Below, one piece after another: positions 10,320-22,300 of a DNA stretch of 64,000 nucleotides (positions are counted from its first letter, which is position 1; every line of letters begins with the position of its first letter). Source of the DNA: Lyophyllum atratum (lineage: Eukaryota > Basidiomycota > Agaricomycetes > Agaricales > Lyophyllaceae). A program made the position numbers and the translations under genes. The notes under the pieces were generated by a model that was not told the DNA's origin, searched no databases, and was given only the letters and a program-made list of their open reading frames with translations. Where the stretch lies: contig JACGCN010000044.1 in the NCBI GenBank assembly GCA_014905825.1, forward strand, positions 248,001 through 312,000. The letters run 5' to 3'.

Positions 10320-12556
10320 GTTGGCTGATATTAATAGAGATACACAGTGGAAGTGGGGCTTTTATCCTCACAAAGGTGAGACTGAGATGTCTAAAAGCAG
10401 CATGAAACCTCCTATCGTGGTTTCGCAGTCCGTTCCGACCGCCAGGACGTTTGATGCTGGGCGCGAATGCTCAAAACAAGATCATAGTGCAATATCGACA
10501 GAACGAAGCAGCAATTGCAGATCCATCAAAATCAACGCCTTCATGCCGTGATTCATCTTCGCTGCTAATCGCGGTGGGCGCCGCCGTAATCCGCATCATC
10601 GTACATGAGCTTAACCACATGCACGTACCTCGCTGGATCTTCATCTCGCTTCTCTATGAAGAATTCGTTCCGGCGGCAATACGCACCCTGGCTCTGAACT
10701 TGATATTCTCCACCGTGTTCGAGGCCGTTCTGTGACGCTAAATCCGAACCATGTTATTCTGCTTCCCCTGCCTTCTAAGGTCAGTTTTTTCTGATTTATC
10801 GTCAACTGACCTTACTGAGACTTTGAGAACACAAGCGTTGGATCGATGGAACTATAATTACCGAGAAACACACAACCTATATAGGGGATGGCTCGATGCG
10901 ACGTGGAGGAGAACAATCGAAACTTTAAAGCAAAAGCTTGTTGGCACTGTTACAACCAATCTGCCGGGGATGTCGGGCACGCTAAGTACCGTCCTCAACT
11001 CTCTTTCCCCAATGTGTGGCATAGCTGCCGGTTTTCCTCGCGCTTGTGGGCTTGTGCGATGGATGTCCGGAAATGAATCTTGGCTCTTTCAAACGTAGCG
11101 GCGGCGGAAAATTCCCAAATACGAAGTAGAATTTAAGTATCTAAACAGCGTGGGAGGTGAATCCTATTCTCTGGCACATATCTAAAGCTCACGAGGCATT
11201 GCCTAGGCATAGTTGGCAATTATTCCGGTTCCACCGGTGCCGTCAGGGATGGCTGCCTCGCGCTAGCGCTAGCTACGTCGCCCAGAATGTCTTAAGTGTT
11301 ATCACGGGGAAGTCAAGCTGCGGTTTAAATCGACTTACTTTTCAGTATGCATCAATTCTTACTAGATTGACAGCTGACTTGACAGTGCTGACCACTCTTA
11401 AATTCTATCAGTGCGCAGCAACATAAATTCGACTGGCATATCACCGGACCTGGCTCGGCGGACCCAGAACCGCCTTTGGTGTGTTCGTCATTATCTCTCC
11501 GTGTTCATGAGCAAGAGCAGTCATATTGGATCGGTCATATGTACGTCTAGGCAAGGTGCAAAACTGTCTACATGTCAATGTCAAGGTGCCCCAAGCCGCC
11601 TTTCAGTGAGTTCCGATCGCCACTGGCCGTCTCATGCCTCATGGAAACTACCTCTCACCCACAGACCCATACATGACCCCAGGTGGTGCATGACTCACCA
11701 CATGCCCCTAGCCTAATAAAGAGCGTCAGAGGAAATCATTGACGCCTGAAATAATCCTTCCGCATCAGGTAAAGAAGTCGAAGCCTTGGTGTTTGATCAA
11801 GACCGCCTCGATTGCGAGATACACACATCCAAAACACGCGAAATGTCCAATCGATCTTGACTTCTACGGATCATCGAGGAAGGAACACCGACCTGCCACG
11901 CGAATAATTATCGATGACAACGTGTTCACACCTTGCCCCGCTTAACCTGTACCTTCTGCCTTGCGACGTGTCAATTCACCATAGACGCCAAACAAGCCAG
12001 CGTATGCCAAGGAGCTTCACTGTGAGGACTTACCAATTTGTGTCGGCAGCAAAGGATCAGTCAACTCTGCGAAGTTTATGCATAGCATGGACTTCCTTCC
12101 TCTGGGGGTGCGATACGTGTGTGCCGCCACGTAGTTCCGTTACTGGGCGGGATCTCGGCCTGAGTACTTGGTGAATTCCTCACCACGGTGACCCACCTCC
12201 GATCATGGTCATGAAACTGTACGTTTATTTACTTTAAAAAAAGTACAGGTCCCCCATCATTATGGATTCACCCCGACTTCTACGATGTCCTCATACTTTC
12301 AGATCTGAAGATGATCGGCAAATCACGATACTCCATTTCCCGTTCAAACGCTCCCGCCACTGGACGGCACTATGTCATGTGCCTCCGAGCACCAACCGAG
12401 TATTTTTCACTTGGAATCACCTTGGAGTTACAGGCATATAGTTAAGTTACCTTTCGACGGCTCTAATCAGGGCTGAGGAGCATAAGAAGGATCCATGCGG
12501 CCAGAATCAAAACCTCATTTTCACCTCGAACGGTCTCATCTATCCCCCCGCTCGAA
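10320..12556. other. Gene-poor stretch, no recognisable gene
   Basis: This is more than 2.2 kb with only short open frames on both strands. None reads as a known domain, and none links to a neighbour through plausible splice sites with conserved-looking protein. I see no tRNA, no terminal inverted or long terminal repeats, and no transposase or reverse-transcriptase motif. A perfect 12-bp palindrome (GCTAGCGCTAGC) lies at about 11262-11273, and an A-run near 12235. It may hold decayed sequence, an ncRNA, or regulatory DNA of the flanking genes. Confidence 0.5.
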
Positions 12557-13157
12557 ATGGAAGCCCAAACCCACACCGCATCTCTGTGCTCCTTATCGGA
12601 CTGGTCTGTGGGACACATCCGAGACGTCTTTGAAGCCCCCACTGACGAGCAATCATTGCGCGCCATATCCGCGACCTTCGCCGACAACGTAAATGCTAGC
12701 GTGAATGGCGCACCACTAAGTCGAGAAGGGATTAACCAACTGGTGCTCGCTATGCGACGCAGTTCACCTCGAGGTCTGACGGTGCACTGGGAGCAGGCCG
12801 TGGAGGCTCCATCTGATCCTGCCACGAATCGGGTAGGTTTCGTTCCGCTTTGCGTACGACCCTGGGTGTAGCATTGACCATACTTTCTTCAGGGAGGATC
12901 CTTCGGCGGTGTGTACATTATCCGCGGTATCCAGAAGACATTGCCAGGATCGCAAAAGCCTGTCGATTTCGAACGGCGGAAGACTGTCACCGTCAAGTAA
13001 GCAATCCCGTTTTCGACGTTCGAGCTGGAACTGAGTGTTTCCCTCCCTACCCAGGATTGACTCACAGTCACCCTCCCTCTACGAGGATAGCCGCAGAATC
13101 GTCAGTCTTGTGTTTGTGGCATCCGATAACAGGGTGGATCGCCAGGCATCGCTATAG
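12557..13157 (+). CDS. Small fungal hypothetical, possibly NTF2/SnoaL-like
   Basis: The start is ATG 12557 (MEAQTHTASLCSLSDWSV). Three exons are joined by two short introns (GTAGGT...TTCAG and GTAAGC...CCCAG). They encode FEAPTDEQSLRAISATFADN, a GINQLVLAMRRSSPRGLTVHW stretch, then GGSFGGVYIIRGIQKTLPGS, FERRKTVTVKIDSQSPS and RIVSLVFVASDNRVDRQASL before TAG 13155-13157. The product has about 155 residues. The alternation of helix (dose/age-like ISATFADNVNASVNG) and later beta strands resembles the SnoaL/NTF2-like fold, but that is inference. Clean splicing across all three exons argues that it is expressed and intact. No function is assigned. It stands alone in a gene-poor stretch. Confidence 0.6.
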
Positions 13158-16100
13158 AAATAAGACACGGAGTTGGACTCAGAGGAGATACCAGTAATGT
13201 GTACAATAAAAGACCATGATAGCATACAAAGATTGAGTAATCCAGTACCTTAATCCCGATTTGTCCGCCCCAAATGAAATCCATGGAGTTACAGCAGCAA
13301 ACCTGAGTGATTGCGGTTGCTGGTGCCCTGGTGAACATTTGCACACTCCCCCTGTTCCGCCTCTGGCGGAGAAAGTACCACCTATCGAAGGCTTGATAAA
13401 AATGAATTCCATGTAAGTGAATCCCAGAGTGTCGTAAAACCTAGGTCCAGTAGGGCCAGTAACTGGTAACATGGACGCATGTGCACTAGAGAGCCCCTCA
13501 ATACAAGAAGAGTCTGACAATGAGGTCGGTCATTCTGGATTGAATGGATCGCCTCGATCGTGATTCGTGAAGAGCTGAACGGGGTTAAATCTTCCCAGTC
13601 GCTGTACTTGTAGCGATGACATGTCAGAATGAGGAACGAGACATGCCCTGACAAGTTGTACCCGCGTGCCTTGATGGACGGCCTTGGTCTCCCATGGGAA
13701 GTATCACAAACTGCCCTGAGTAGAAGCTGCCTGAAAATAGGTCGGAGCCGCTGGAAGAGGCAGGTGCAGAAATCATGCGATGGTGGCACAGATCGACGCG
13801 ATACTAGTAATCAAGGTCTTTGAGTTCAGGTAAGTGGCGCGGTGCTCGCCACTGGAAGATTTCTCTGTTATGATGGTTTGCAGGTGCGGTCCCACCCTGC
13901 AGCTTCAGTGAGAGTGAGTCTGCAGTATTTCCGAGTACAAAGTGAAGTACCTATTGACGCATCACATGACCGTCTTAATTAGTCGTCGCGTCGCCGACCG
14001 CAAGACCCGCCTTTCGCCAATAATAGTCGGACTAGGAGGATGGTAATTGTCGGAGAAACTTCGACCGAAGGAGTAAGGTGCATAAGCGAGGCAAATATTC
14101 TGGTACAATGATAAGCGCTAGATGCGAGCGCGAGAGTCTATACTTACCGACAGTTGGTCCTTGGAGTAGTTGAGTCCAGCACCATGGCCTAGCCAGGCGC
14201 GTAATGAATCACAATGCTACGCTTCATCCTGATTGCCGCGCTCGACGAAGCCAGAGACCCGGAAAATGAATGGACAAAACGGATTCTCGTCACTGCAATA
14301 CTGGCCACGCTACGTTGCTGACTGGGTAGCGAAGACATACAGGTACCCACGACCCCGACCCTATGGATCTTTCAAAGGATATAAGAAGAATCAGGGGCTT
14401 GATCTCAGGAGAGCATAAGTTGCTACATGACGTATGGAGTATGCGTGGGTACGCCATACGTATGTCGACGATGCTGCATCACCGTGTTCAAAAGATGTAT
14501 CATGCGACACATGGACTTGACGAAGATGGTCAAAGTATCTCTCAGCGTCGGGATGTCGCACCGGATGGCCGAAGTGCTCGTCATGATATGTTACCACCTA
14601 TTAGGATCCAAATATTCTATAAAGACAATAAATGTGAAGCCGTTGCGACAGGCCTGACTATAGTAGTCTCACCTACTCTCGACACATCGGGCGGCATATC
14701 TCGGGCAGTAGAACACTTATAGTTGTCTTCCATGCAGTTACGAGCGTGCCCGAGTGGCCGCCATAGTCCATGCTCCGGGTCCTGCAGCGCACTACCCAGA
14801 GTGGTCCTCTGAATAGCAAAGAGCAGCATAGCACTGAATAACGGCCGACGTCACCGCGCATCGATAGCGGTGATCACCACCGCCTGGTAACTGACCGTTG
14901 GAGATATATACGGCATGATTGTTACGTAGTTGGGTGAGGGGGCTGAGAACCCACCAAAGATTGTGGCCCCTTCATTACCAAGGTCCCCAAATGACGAAGC
15001 CACAAGACATTATTGATGGCATCGCGGTTTGCCATCGGGGGTAGCGGGCCAATTCAAGTGAAGGCACAATTTACTCCGTGAGGTGATAGTGATAGGAACA
15101 TGTGGAGATGGCAGCAAGGATGCTCATGGTCTGGTGCACTGTGCAGCTTACCGTGCGAAACGGATTAGCGGCTCCGTCAACCCCAGACGTCGACGCCACG
15201 AAAGTCTCCCGACTTTTTGAAAGTATCAAACATCAGCAAATTCCAAGAAGGCTCCTGGCAGATGACCTCGTCTTAGGCATCATGGGTTCGCTGGTCGAAG
15301 AGTTTTCCTCGGAACCCAAGAGATGGTCCACGGTTCTTTTTCCACAAGAGGAAGGGCCAGATGAACGAAAACCCTAACCACAGATTTGGGGAAGAAAGCC
15401 TGATATTGTTGAATTCAAGGCTTCAGAGTCATCGAAGATGACATGCGGGAAGCCTCGTCCCCCTTCAGCAGCCTAGACACGGAGAAGGTTGAGCAAAGAA
15501 GACGAGCAATATCAGCGAAGATGAATATTTCAGACCCGAAGGTCATTTGAAGGAATCACCCACCTACGACTCAACTTCACAGCCTGCAGAACTCGTGTAG
15601 AACCCGAAGAGACAGGAGCCGCATGTTGCTTAAGGGATGATAGTTATGAATAGGATGTTGGAATCCAAATATCGATAGGTACATAAGCATTTGAGCTGAA
15701 TTTTTTGAACAGATGTCTAGAGCTGCATGAATCCACACTCACCGGATGCACCTGCTGAAAGGATATAGTGGCATCAGGCTGGTACGCCGGCAGTTCGACA
15801 TCAGTCCTCCGTCACGGCGTAGATGCGGATTGCACCGTGCGTGGTCGATGTGTCGAATGACGGTCCGACGGGTACGACCCGATGTAGCATGTAATGGCGG
15901 TGTCGACGTCGATGTCGATCTCCAATGTACCTAACAATGATCCAGATGTCCGGATTGGCGTGGACGGCTGCGCGCTGAGGTTACCCAGAGCCTTACTAAC
16001 TAACCCTCGGCACCGTGCTTCCAGAGTTGCAACGTAGATGGCTGGTAAAGAGGGTCGAGAACATGCGGTATGCGGTAGGTTCTTCGGTATAGAGGCAACA

Positions 16101-16699
16101 TGGACGTGACCAGGAGAAGGGAAGGACAGCGATGCTTTATGCTTCGCATAATTTGAAGAGGTATCTTCACTGACGTTGTAAAACGTGGTTGAGGGGCGGG
16201 AAATGCGAGACCACCTTCGAATACGGCATTGGACAGCATAGTTGCTAGGTGCAGAAAGACGGAATAATAAAACAAGACGTGCGACATGCACATTGCATTA
16301 AGAGATAATTGAACTCCCGGCGGGTCGATATCGATAAGCCTACCGATCAGAATGGCAACGACGTTAACGACGTCGACCCCACTGCTGTCACGAAAAGGTG
16401 AAGCGCCGAGCTATTGCGCAACACACGTGAGCATCAAGCGGACATCAATCGAACGTGCGTGCACGCACACAGAATGAGCAAATGTTGAGTATTACTTGAT
16501 CACCTTGTATCCCTGGCGATAAATTGTCTATGGTACACGATGACACGACATGCACGGAACATATTGAAAAGTCTATGCGTGATCAGGTAGGACGGGGAAA
16601 CTGCAAGCTCAACCTTGGCTGTAGAAGAAGAGCGACGAGCTGTTGCTTTTTTTGAATGAGAACAGCCCAGCGCCGGGGATAGGAATTTCCCTCCTGTTT
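13158..16699. other. Gene-poor stretch with scattered exon-like fragments
   Basis: About 3.5 kb carries no gene I can recognise. It is not featureless. On the minus strand, a consensus intron (14100-14147, GTAAGT...TACCAG) joins a fragment reading HGAGLNYSKDQLS to one reading NICLAYAPYSFGRSFSD and on to TGA at 13962-13964. On the plus strand, a GTAAGTG donor near 13413 follows a segment reading EHLHTPPVPPLAEKVPP, and another GTAAGTG donor near 13829 has a matching TTTGCAG. These do not assemble into one protein by eye. The stretch may hold decayed or lineage-specific genes. No mobile-element protein or terminal repeat was seen. Confidence 0.45.
13962..14187 (-). CDS. Possible unidentified exon pair
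   Basis: Two segments share one frame across a textbook 48-nt intron (14100-14147). The upstream one reads HGAGLNYSKDQLS, and the downstream one runs from NICLAYAPYSFGRSF through PPSPTIIGERR to TGA 13962-13964. The composition looks protein-like, but I do not recognise the family, and the true start and further exons are unknown. It could equally be the remnant of a decayed gene. Confidence 0.22.
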
Positions 16700-17571
16700 C
16701 TATATCAACAATGGTATCATCAGCACACGGATGATTACAGTGGGACAAAGGGGGTCTAACAGGTCTTGGACTATAATGGGAAGGAGGTAAGCGTATGATG
16801 TAAAGTAAAGACGGGAGCAGTACGGACCTCGGACAATGAAATTCATGAGGATGGCGATGAAGAGTAGGACCCCGAGGAGAACAGGACCTGCGATGGAATC
16901 TGAAGGGATCATTCGTGAGCTGAGGTAGTTGAGGTTTAGAGGGGGCGTACCGAAATGGCCTGGGTCGCGGCGGCGAATCATGGAGATGCGATATTGGTAG
17001 AGCGCGAATGCATAAATCTATGGAGGGTAAAGCAAAGTATGGGTAAACGATGTTGAGGAAGACGCACAAGGACGCAGATGCTAATAATAGCATATGCATA
17101 TGCAAAGGTGGTCGCAATCTCGTCGCGGGATGCGTTGAAAAGCGCAATGGCGAGGGTTCCAATTAGAATGGCCATATTCAGCCATGCAATCCAAGCTAGA
17201 GGAGGGCGTCAGAGAGATTCGCTTCCCCGGCTCGTAGAGTACGGACTTCGTTCATTGGCAAACCAGACCTTGGCCTCGACCCTGACGGGAGTGGCCATCT
17301 TCTTGGGCACGCGGACGTTGGGTGGAACGGAGTTGATAGCATGATAGTCACGGACGGTGGGCATCTCGCCCTGGTTGTCTCTGTCGACATCGGGGATGGC
17401 GTCGGCGCGGTGGTAGCGGGCAGGTCGGGCGAGTTTTGGGAGGGAGGCGATGGCAGCGTTGGAGAAGGGCGAGAAGATATCGGAGACGGCATGGAGGGAG
17501 CGGCGGATGATGTTAGAGGAGCGGCGGGAGTCCTCGGACGGGGAGCGGGAGGTCGTCGACGGCGAGTCCAT
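16700..17571 (-). CDS. VTC1/DUF202-type three-helix membrane protein
   Basis: The DUF202/VTC1 family are small three-helix membrane proteins. Vtc1 belongs to the vacuolar transporter chaperone complex that makes polyphosphate. Exons read by eye are 17571-17247, 17195-17068, 17017-16951 and 16899-16700. The N-terminal 100 or so residues are Ser/Pro/Arg-rich, which is long for Vtc1. Then come the family hallmarks PVRVEAKVWFANERTWIAWL, helix 1 (NMAILIGTLAIALFNASRD), helix 2 (AYAIISI), IYAFALYQYRISMIRRRDPG and helix 3 (GPVLLGVLLFIAILMNFIVR). The C-terminus is uncertain: read-through ends at TAG 16700-16702. A GTCCGT donor right after the last Arg could instead splice to an AG near 16698 and add a longer tail. 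The ATG at 17571 is the first convincing start; an upstream in-frame start is possible. It is divergent from the J-protein gene, 143 bp apart. The polyphosphate role is inferred from the family. Confidence 0.75.
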
Positions 17572-17714
17572 GGTGGACAAGCAGGAGGAGCGTGGGAATG
17601 GGAAGTTACTAGAACAGTCGATGACATCACCGTCGGTGCTAGAACGTGCTAGCAATATTGTAGACCCAATAAAACAACTGCCCCTGCTGCAATAGACGCA
17701 ATAAAACACACAAC
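17572..17714. promoter_or_regulatory. Bidirectional promoter, VTC1-like / J-protein
   Basis: Only 143 bp separate the two start codons, so core promoter elements must be shared or overlapping. No TATA box is obvious. A heat-shock element could be expected for the J-protein side, but I cannot point to a clear triple GAA array. Confidence 0.45.
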
Positions 17715-19055
17715 ATGGGTACAAACTACTACCAGGTTCTCGGCGTCCCCAAGACCGCCTCTGACGATGAAATAAAAAAGGCCTACAAGAAAATGGTCCG
17801 TTCCTCCTACTACCACCACTAACTTCAAGGTCAAGCTCACCCCCACCCCCCAGGCCTTGAAATGGCATCCAGACCGCAACAAGGGCTCAGAAGAAGCCAA
17901 CAGGAAGTTTAAAGAGGCGAGTCCCGTCTTCTCATCTATATCTCTTTATTGACCCCTATGCAGCTATCCGAAGCCTTCGAAGTCCTCTCCGACAGCAACA
18001 AACGTGCTATCTACGACCAGTTTGGCGAGGAGGGCCTCAAGTCCGGCGGAGGCCCGCCCCCAGGCCAGGGCGGTCCAGCCTCTAGCGGATTCTCCGGCTT
18101 CAGCGGCTTTCCTGGGGGTGGCGGCGGCCCCGGCGGCGGCAGCACCTTCACCTTTACCTCCGCCGGCCCTGGTGGCAGCTTTGGCGGCTCGGGCCGCCCG
18201 GGCGGGTTCTCCCCTACTGATCCACAGACAATATTCGAGTAAGCTACGTCATCGTCTCCAAAAAAAAGCGACTAACCGCCTCACAGACAGATATTCGGCG
18301 GAGGCATGGGTGGATTTGGCGGCATGGGGGGCATGGGGGGAGGAATGGGCGGAAGACCCAGTAGCCGACGCGCCACCCCATTCGACATGGACGAAGACAT
18401 GGAAGGTGGTTATGGCTATAGTCCCGGGGGAATGCCCGGTGGTATGCCACCCCGCGCATCGCAACGCGCCCGCTCCGCACGACCTCCCTCTCCACCCTCC
18501 GCCCCCTCCGAAATTACGCGCCCACTCAAGGTCTCGCTTGAGGACCTCTACAACGGCGCTGTGAAGCATATCAAGGTCGGGCGACGGCTGCTTGACGGCA
18601 CGACGGAGGACAAGGTGCTCGAGATCCATGTCCATCCTGGCTGGAAGAGCGGGACGAAGATCCGTTTCCCGAAGGCAGGGAACGAGCAAGCGCGCGGGGA
18701 GGCGCAGGATCTCGTGTTTGTTGTGGAGGAGAAGCGTCATGACCGGTTCCAGCGCGAGGGGAACGACCTCATTACGCGTGTTCCGATCCCACTGGTAGAG
18801 GCGCTGACGGGCCCGCCAGGCGGCGGGCGCTCGGCGAAGACCGTGGAGATGCTCGATGGTCGGAAGCTACAGGTCCCCGTACCTGTGGGCGTGGTCAAGC
18901 CTGGGGAAGAGACAACAGTCCCCGGGGAGGGCATGCCCATAAGGAAGGAGGGCGTTGTCCAGAAGAAGGGCGATTTGAGAGTCAAGTGGGATGTTGTTTT
19001 CCCGACGAGGCTGACGCCAGCGCAACAGGAGGGAATACGGAAGGCGTTGTCATAA
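17715..19055 (+). CDS. SIS1: Class II J-protein (Sis1/DNAJB-type Hsp40)
   Basis: A co-chaperone that stimulates Hsp70 ATPase and delivers clients, in cytosol and nucleus. The J domain is at the N-terminus ([20 protein letters not shown], then KWHPDRN with the HPD triad, then [20 protein letters not shown]). A long Gly/Phe/Met-rich region follows ([12 protein letters not shown], then Gly-Met repeats), then two beta-barrel client domains ([47 protein letters not shown]) and a C-terminus with [13 protein letters not shown]. There is no CXXCXGXG zinc finger, so it is class II. Introns follow KKM, FKE and QTIFE. The second (17917-17963) begins GCGAGT and must be a GC-AG intron to keep the J domain in frame. 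Stop is TAA 19053-19055. It is convergent with the IBTK-like gene. Identity is firm; the one-to-one link to SIS1 is inferred. Confidence 0.93.
17917..17963 (+). other. Noncanonical GC-AG intron in J-protein gene
   Basis: The exon ends AAAGAG, then GCGAGTCCCG...CTATGCAG, then CTATCCGAAGCC. Using the only nearby GT (GTCCCG) shifts the frame out of the conserved [10 protein letters not shown] helix. GCGAGT is close to the GC donor consensus. The intron is 47 nt. Confidence 0.75.
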
Positions 19056-19340
19056 ACATGAGTTTGAGCACGGACAATCACTATACCCAAATGTTGTACT
19101 ATAAAAGCCATAGAAATGTAACACCACCTAAACAATCGCACGTTAATTTCATGCACATTTTGTCTCGCGCGGGGAAGCTGAAGGTATGGAAAGCACTCAA
19201 GCACCGAGAGGTGAACAGATTACACATTCTATCTGGAATGTACATCATACAGTAAGATTTAAGGGAGGCCTAGGCGTATAAAGACACATATAACATAGTA
19301 GCGACATAGAAAATAGACTTATAATTTATGGAGGCATAAC

Positions 19341-22300
19341 TCACGATGCTGACTCCCCTTTCTGACTCGGCTTATGCGGTTTCCGTCTTCGGCCAGCTCC
19401 CGCATGGGTCTGCGTACCTTGACCTCGACCTTCAGCACTCCCCGCATTTAGAACCTGGCCTTGCACCAGGTCCGCCTTCCTTCCGCCCCGCTTCCTCCCG
19501 CCCGTACCTGACACCTTCTTCCCCGCCCCCGCTTCCATACCTAGCGCCATAGCCTCCACCATCTCCGTCTCCAATCTCACGCGCTCCTCCTCCGCGGTCC
19601 ACCACGTGAGGAAGTCCGCCTCTGCTTGCAGCGCCTGCTCCTCCTCCTGGATCTCAAGCAGCGAGCGCTTGTCCTTGCCTGACGCGCCTGCGAGCTGATC
19701 GAGCTCCAGCTGCTGGATAGCGGCAAAGGACAAGCCTGTCATTGGCGCTACGGGCGCAGGGAGCGTTTGCGCTGGGGGCTGGTTCCATGCCTTGCCGCTA
19801 GAGATGCGGGTTAGAGACATGCACGATTAATGTTATTAAAGGGAGGCAACTCACGAAGCTCGGCGGATGGAGGACGACGTGGCCGTCGTGGTGGACGAGG
19901 ACGCCTGCCTCGTCTTCGTTGGTGTGATTACGGGTCCGAGCCCGGTCCTAGTTGGGGTCGGCCCCGACGGTCGACGTGAGGTGGAAGGTGGAGTTGGGGG
20001 GGCGTCCTTCGAAATTGCGTTTCGGGACGGGGTAGCTGGCGGCGAAGGGCGGGCTGCTGCCTGTTCAACAGGGGTTCTCCACCCAGCGGATATGGGCCGG
20101 GACGACGGTCCCGCCTGCATCGCCGACTGAGCAGCGGGTGCCTTTCGGGGATTGAGTTCTTGCGGTCTAAAACTGTCTGGGGTGTCGTGATGTCGCCGAG
20201 GTGCGGTTTCGTTGGCGGCCTCGGCCATGACAGCTTTCATGTCAACCCTGAAAGTATAGAACGTCATTTAATTTTTCATGATTGCGGGACTCGGGAGCGA
20301 CAAGTTCTACTGACCGAGGGGTTGACGCAGCTTTCCATACGGGGGTGGGGCTGACATGCGCAGCTGCATTTGTGATACTCTGAGCTCCTGCGACGAGCAA
20401 GGCGTTTTGGGAATGATCCGCGATGAGCGATGGCGGCACGTCTGCCTCGTCCATTGCAAAAATGTCGTCGTTAGAGGGTGGACGACGGATGGCGCGGTCT
20501 GGCCGAATGCTGGGGCTGTGATGCGGAGATCCACTCGGGCCGGCCCTAGGTGTCAGCCTGAGGGTGGCAGATTCCTTGCGCGATATAACACGATTGGATC
20601 GGGAGATGGGTGCAGGAATATCCTGTAAGGCTAGCCAGTCCGCATGTTGGGTGAGAGCTGCCTGAACAAGTTGGTCAGATCGCGATACTGGGGATTTTTC
20701 GGTTTGCTTCTGCCTAGCAAACTGAGCGAGTTGTTTCACAAGAGCAACTGGAATATCGTCCAGCATGCCTGTTTCTAGGAACAGTTCCATATTAACCGTG
20801 ATAAAATTCTGGATCCGTTCAATCAGTTGCACCGCATGGAGATGGGTCGCATCTGCAAGGATGAAGCAGGCGTTGTGTATGTTCGCATGTTGTAGGATTA
20901 CAACGGAGCACAAGAGGACGAGGCGGTCAAGCAGGAGTTCATTCTACCGTACTTAGTCAGAAGTCGCCGATGGAGGATGAAAGGAACTCACGGCGGCAGC
21001 CATAACATCGAACATAAACTCGAGGACTTCATCGACGGTGTCCGCAAAGTCTAAAGATTCGAACATTGTCTCCTCTTCTCCGCAACACATGAACCTCAGG
21101 ACATAGTCCATAACACGCCAGTCCAGGTGCTTCATATCCACTGCGAGGACGCCATGGTCGTCCCAACGTTTCACCGTCCAGACTTCCTCGTCGAAAAAGC
21201 TCGTGAAAAACAAGGACCGGGACCGCAGAATCGCTGAATGGCAGTAGACGTCCCTATCTGATAGTCTCAGAATCACATCTGGGGCAAGCACTGGGTGTAG
21301 AGTGTCGTGGCTTCTAGAGTCCTGATAAGAAGTAAACAGGCGCTGCATCGAACTTTCTAAGGATGGAGAAGGCATGCTTTTGACTGGTGAATCCAGGGTA
21401 GTAGCTAGAGTCGGCAACTCCAAAAGCTCAGCCAAAGCACGGAGGTCGGTTTTGACCGTCCCAGCGTTGACCTTGACAGCCTTTAGAAGGTGCTCGAGGA
21501 CAGTAGCCACGCGGTGATCCCAGACAGCCAAGACCTCGTCCGTGTAGAGAAAGGTTAGAAGAATGAGGGCAGAGATCGGCTGGCACCCAGATAATCTGAG
21601 ATGAGTGGGATGTCCACGTTTCCGTCCCAACAGCACCGTGGAATTGAGGTCCGAAAGCTGTATGGAGACCGTCGAGCCCTTCTTGTTTACTGTGTGTCCG
21701 CTCAACACTGTGCGCAAGACGAGGGAACGCGCTCCGAGAATGACTCGATGTGCAGGGAAGGCAAAGCCGGACGGCAAATGTATCACCACGTCTGCGCCAT
21801 GAGAGAAAAATGATTCTGAGTCGGGGAGCGAGTGACCACGCTCCTTTAATATTTCGCGCTGCAGGCGAAGGATATCAAGAATATGTCGAAGCTTCCTTAT
21901 ATCGCTCTGAATCTGCAAATCGTCCAAGTCCTCGTCCTGCACAAGTTGCGAGGATTTGGTGAATTGGGCATCGATAGATGGCGAGTCTATCGCGTAATCG
22001 CCGGGTTCTCGATTCGAAAGTCCCTGCATCGATTGTATGTGCAGGAAGGGCTGTATCTCTCCGATATCTTGCGCAAGAGTATTCCCGCGCACACTGATAG
22101 GCTTGGGCTGATATTCCACTCGAAGGGCACCAAAAGCACCAGTACTATTCGCGCATACTTGGGTGACACGCTGCAGCGAGGATATTCGCTGGAATTTGAA
22201 GGCTTTGCCTGAGGCTGACGTCTGGCCGCTTTTCAAGTTGCGCGATCGCACAAAAACGTGGCCAGATTCGGTACAAACGATGATAGAGCCATCGGAACCG

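Noticed and set aside
11262..11273. 12-bp palindrome as a possible integration or replication element
   Set aside because: A single short palindrome without flanking repeats or genes has no support as an element.
14736..14800. tRNA-like A-box string (GTGCCCGAGTGGCC)
   Set aside because: It resembles the start of a Ser/Leu tRNA, but no acceptor-stem pairing and no GGTTCGA-type T-loop is found at a suitable distance.
18004..18798. Overlapping plus- and minus-strand frames within the J-protein gene
   Set aside because: They come from GC-rich Gly/Met codons of the true frame and show no domain of their own.
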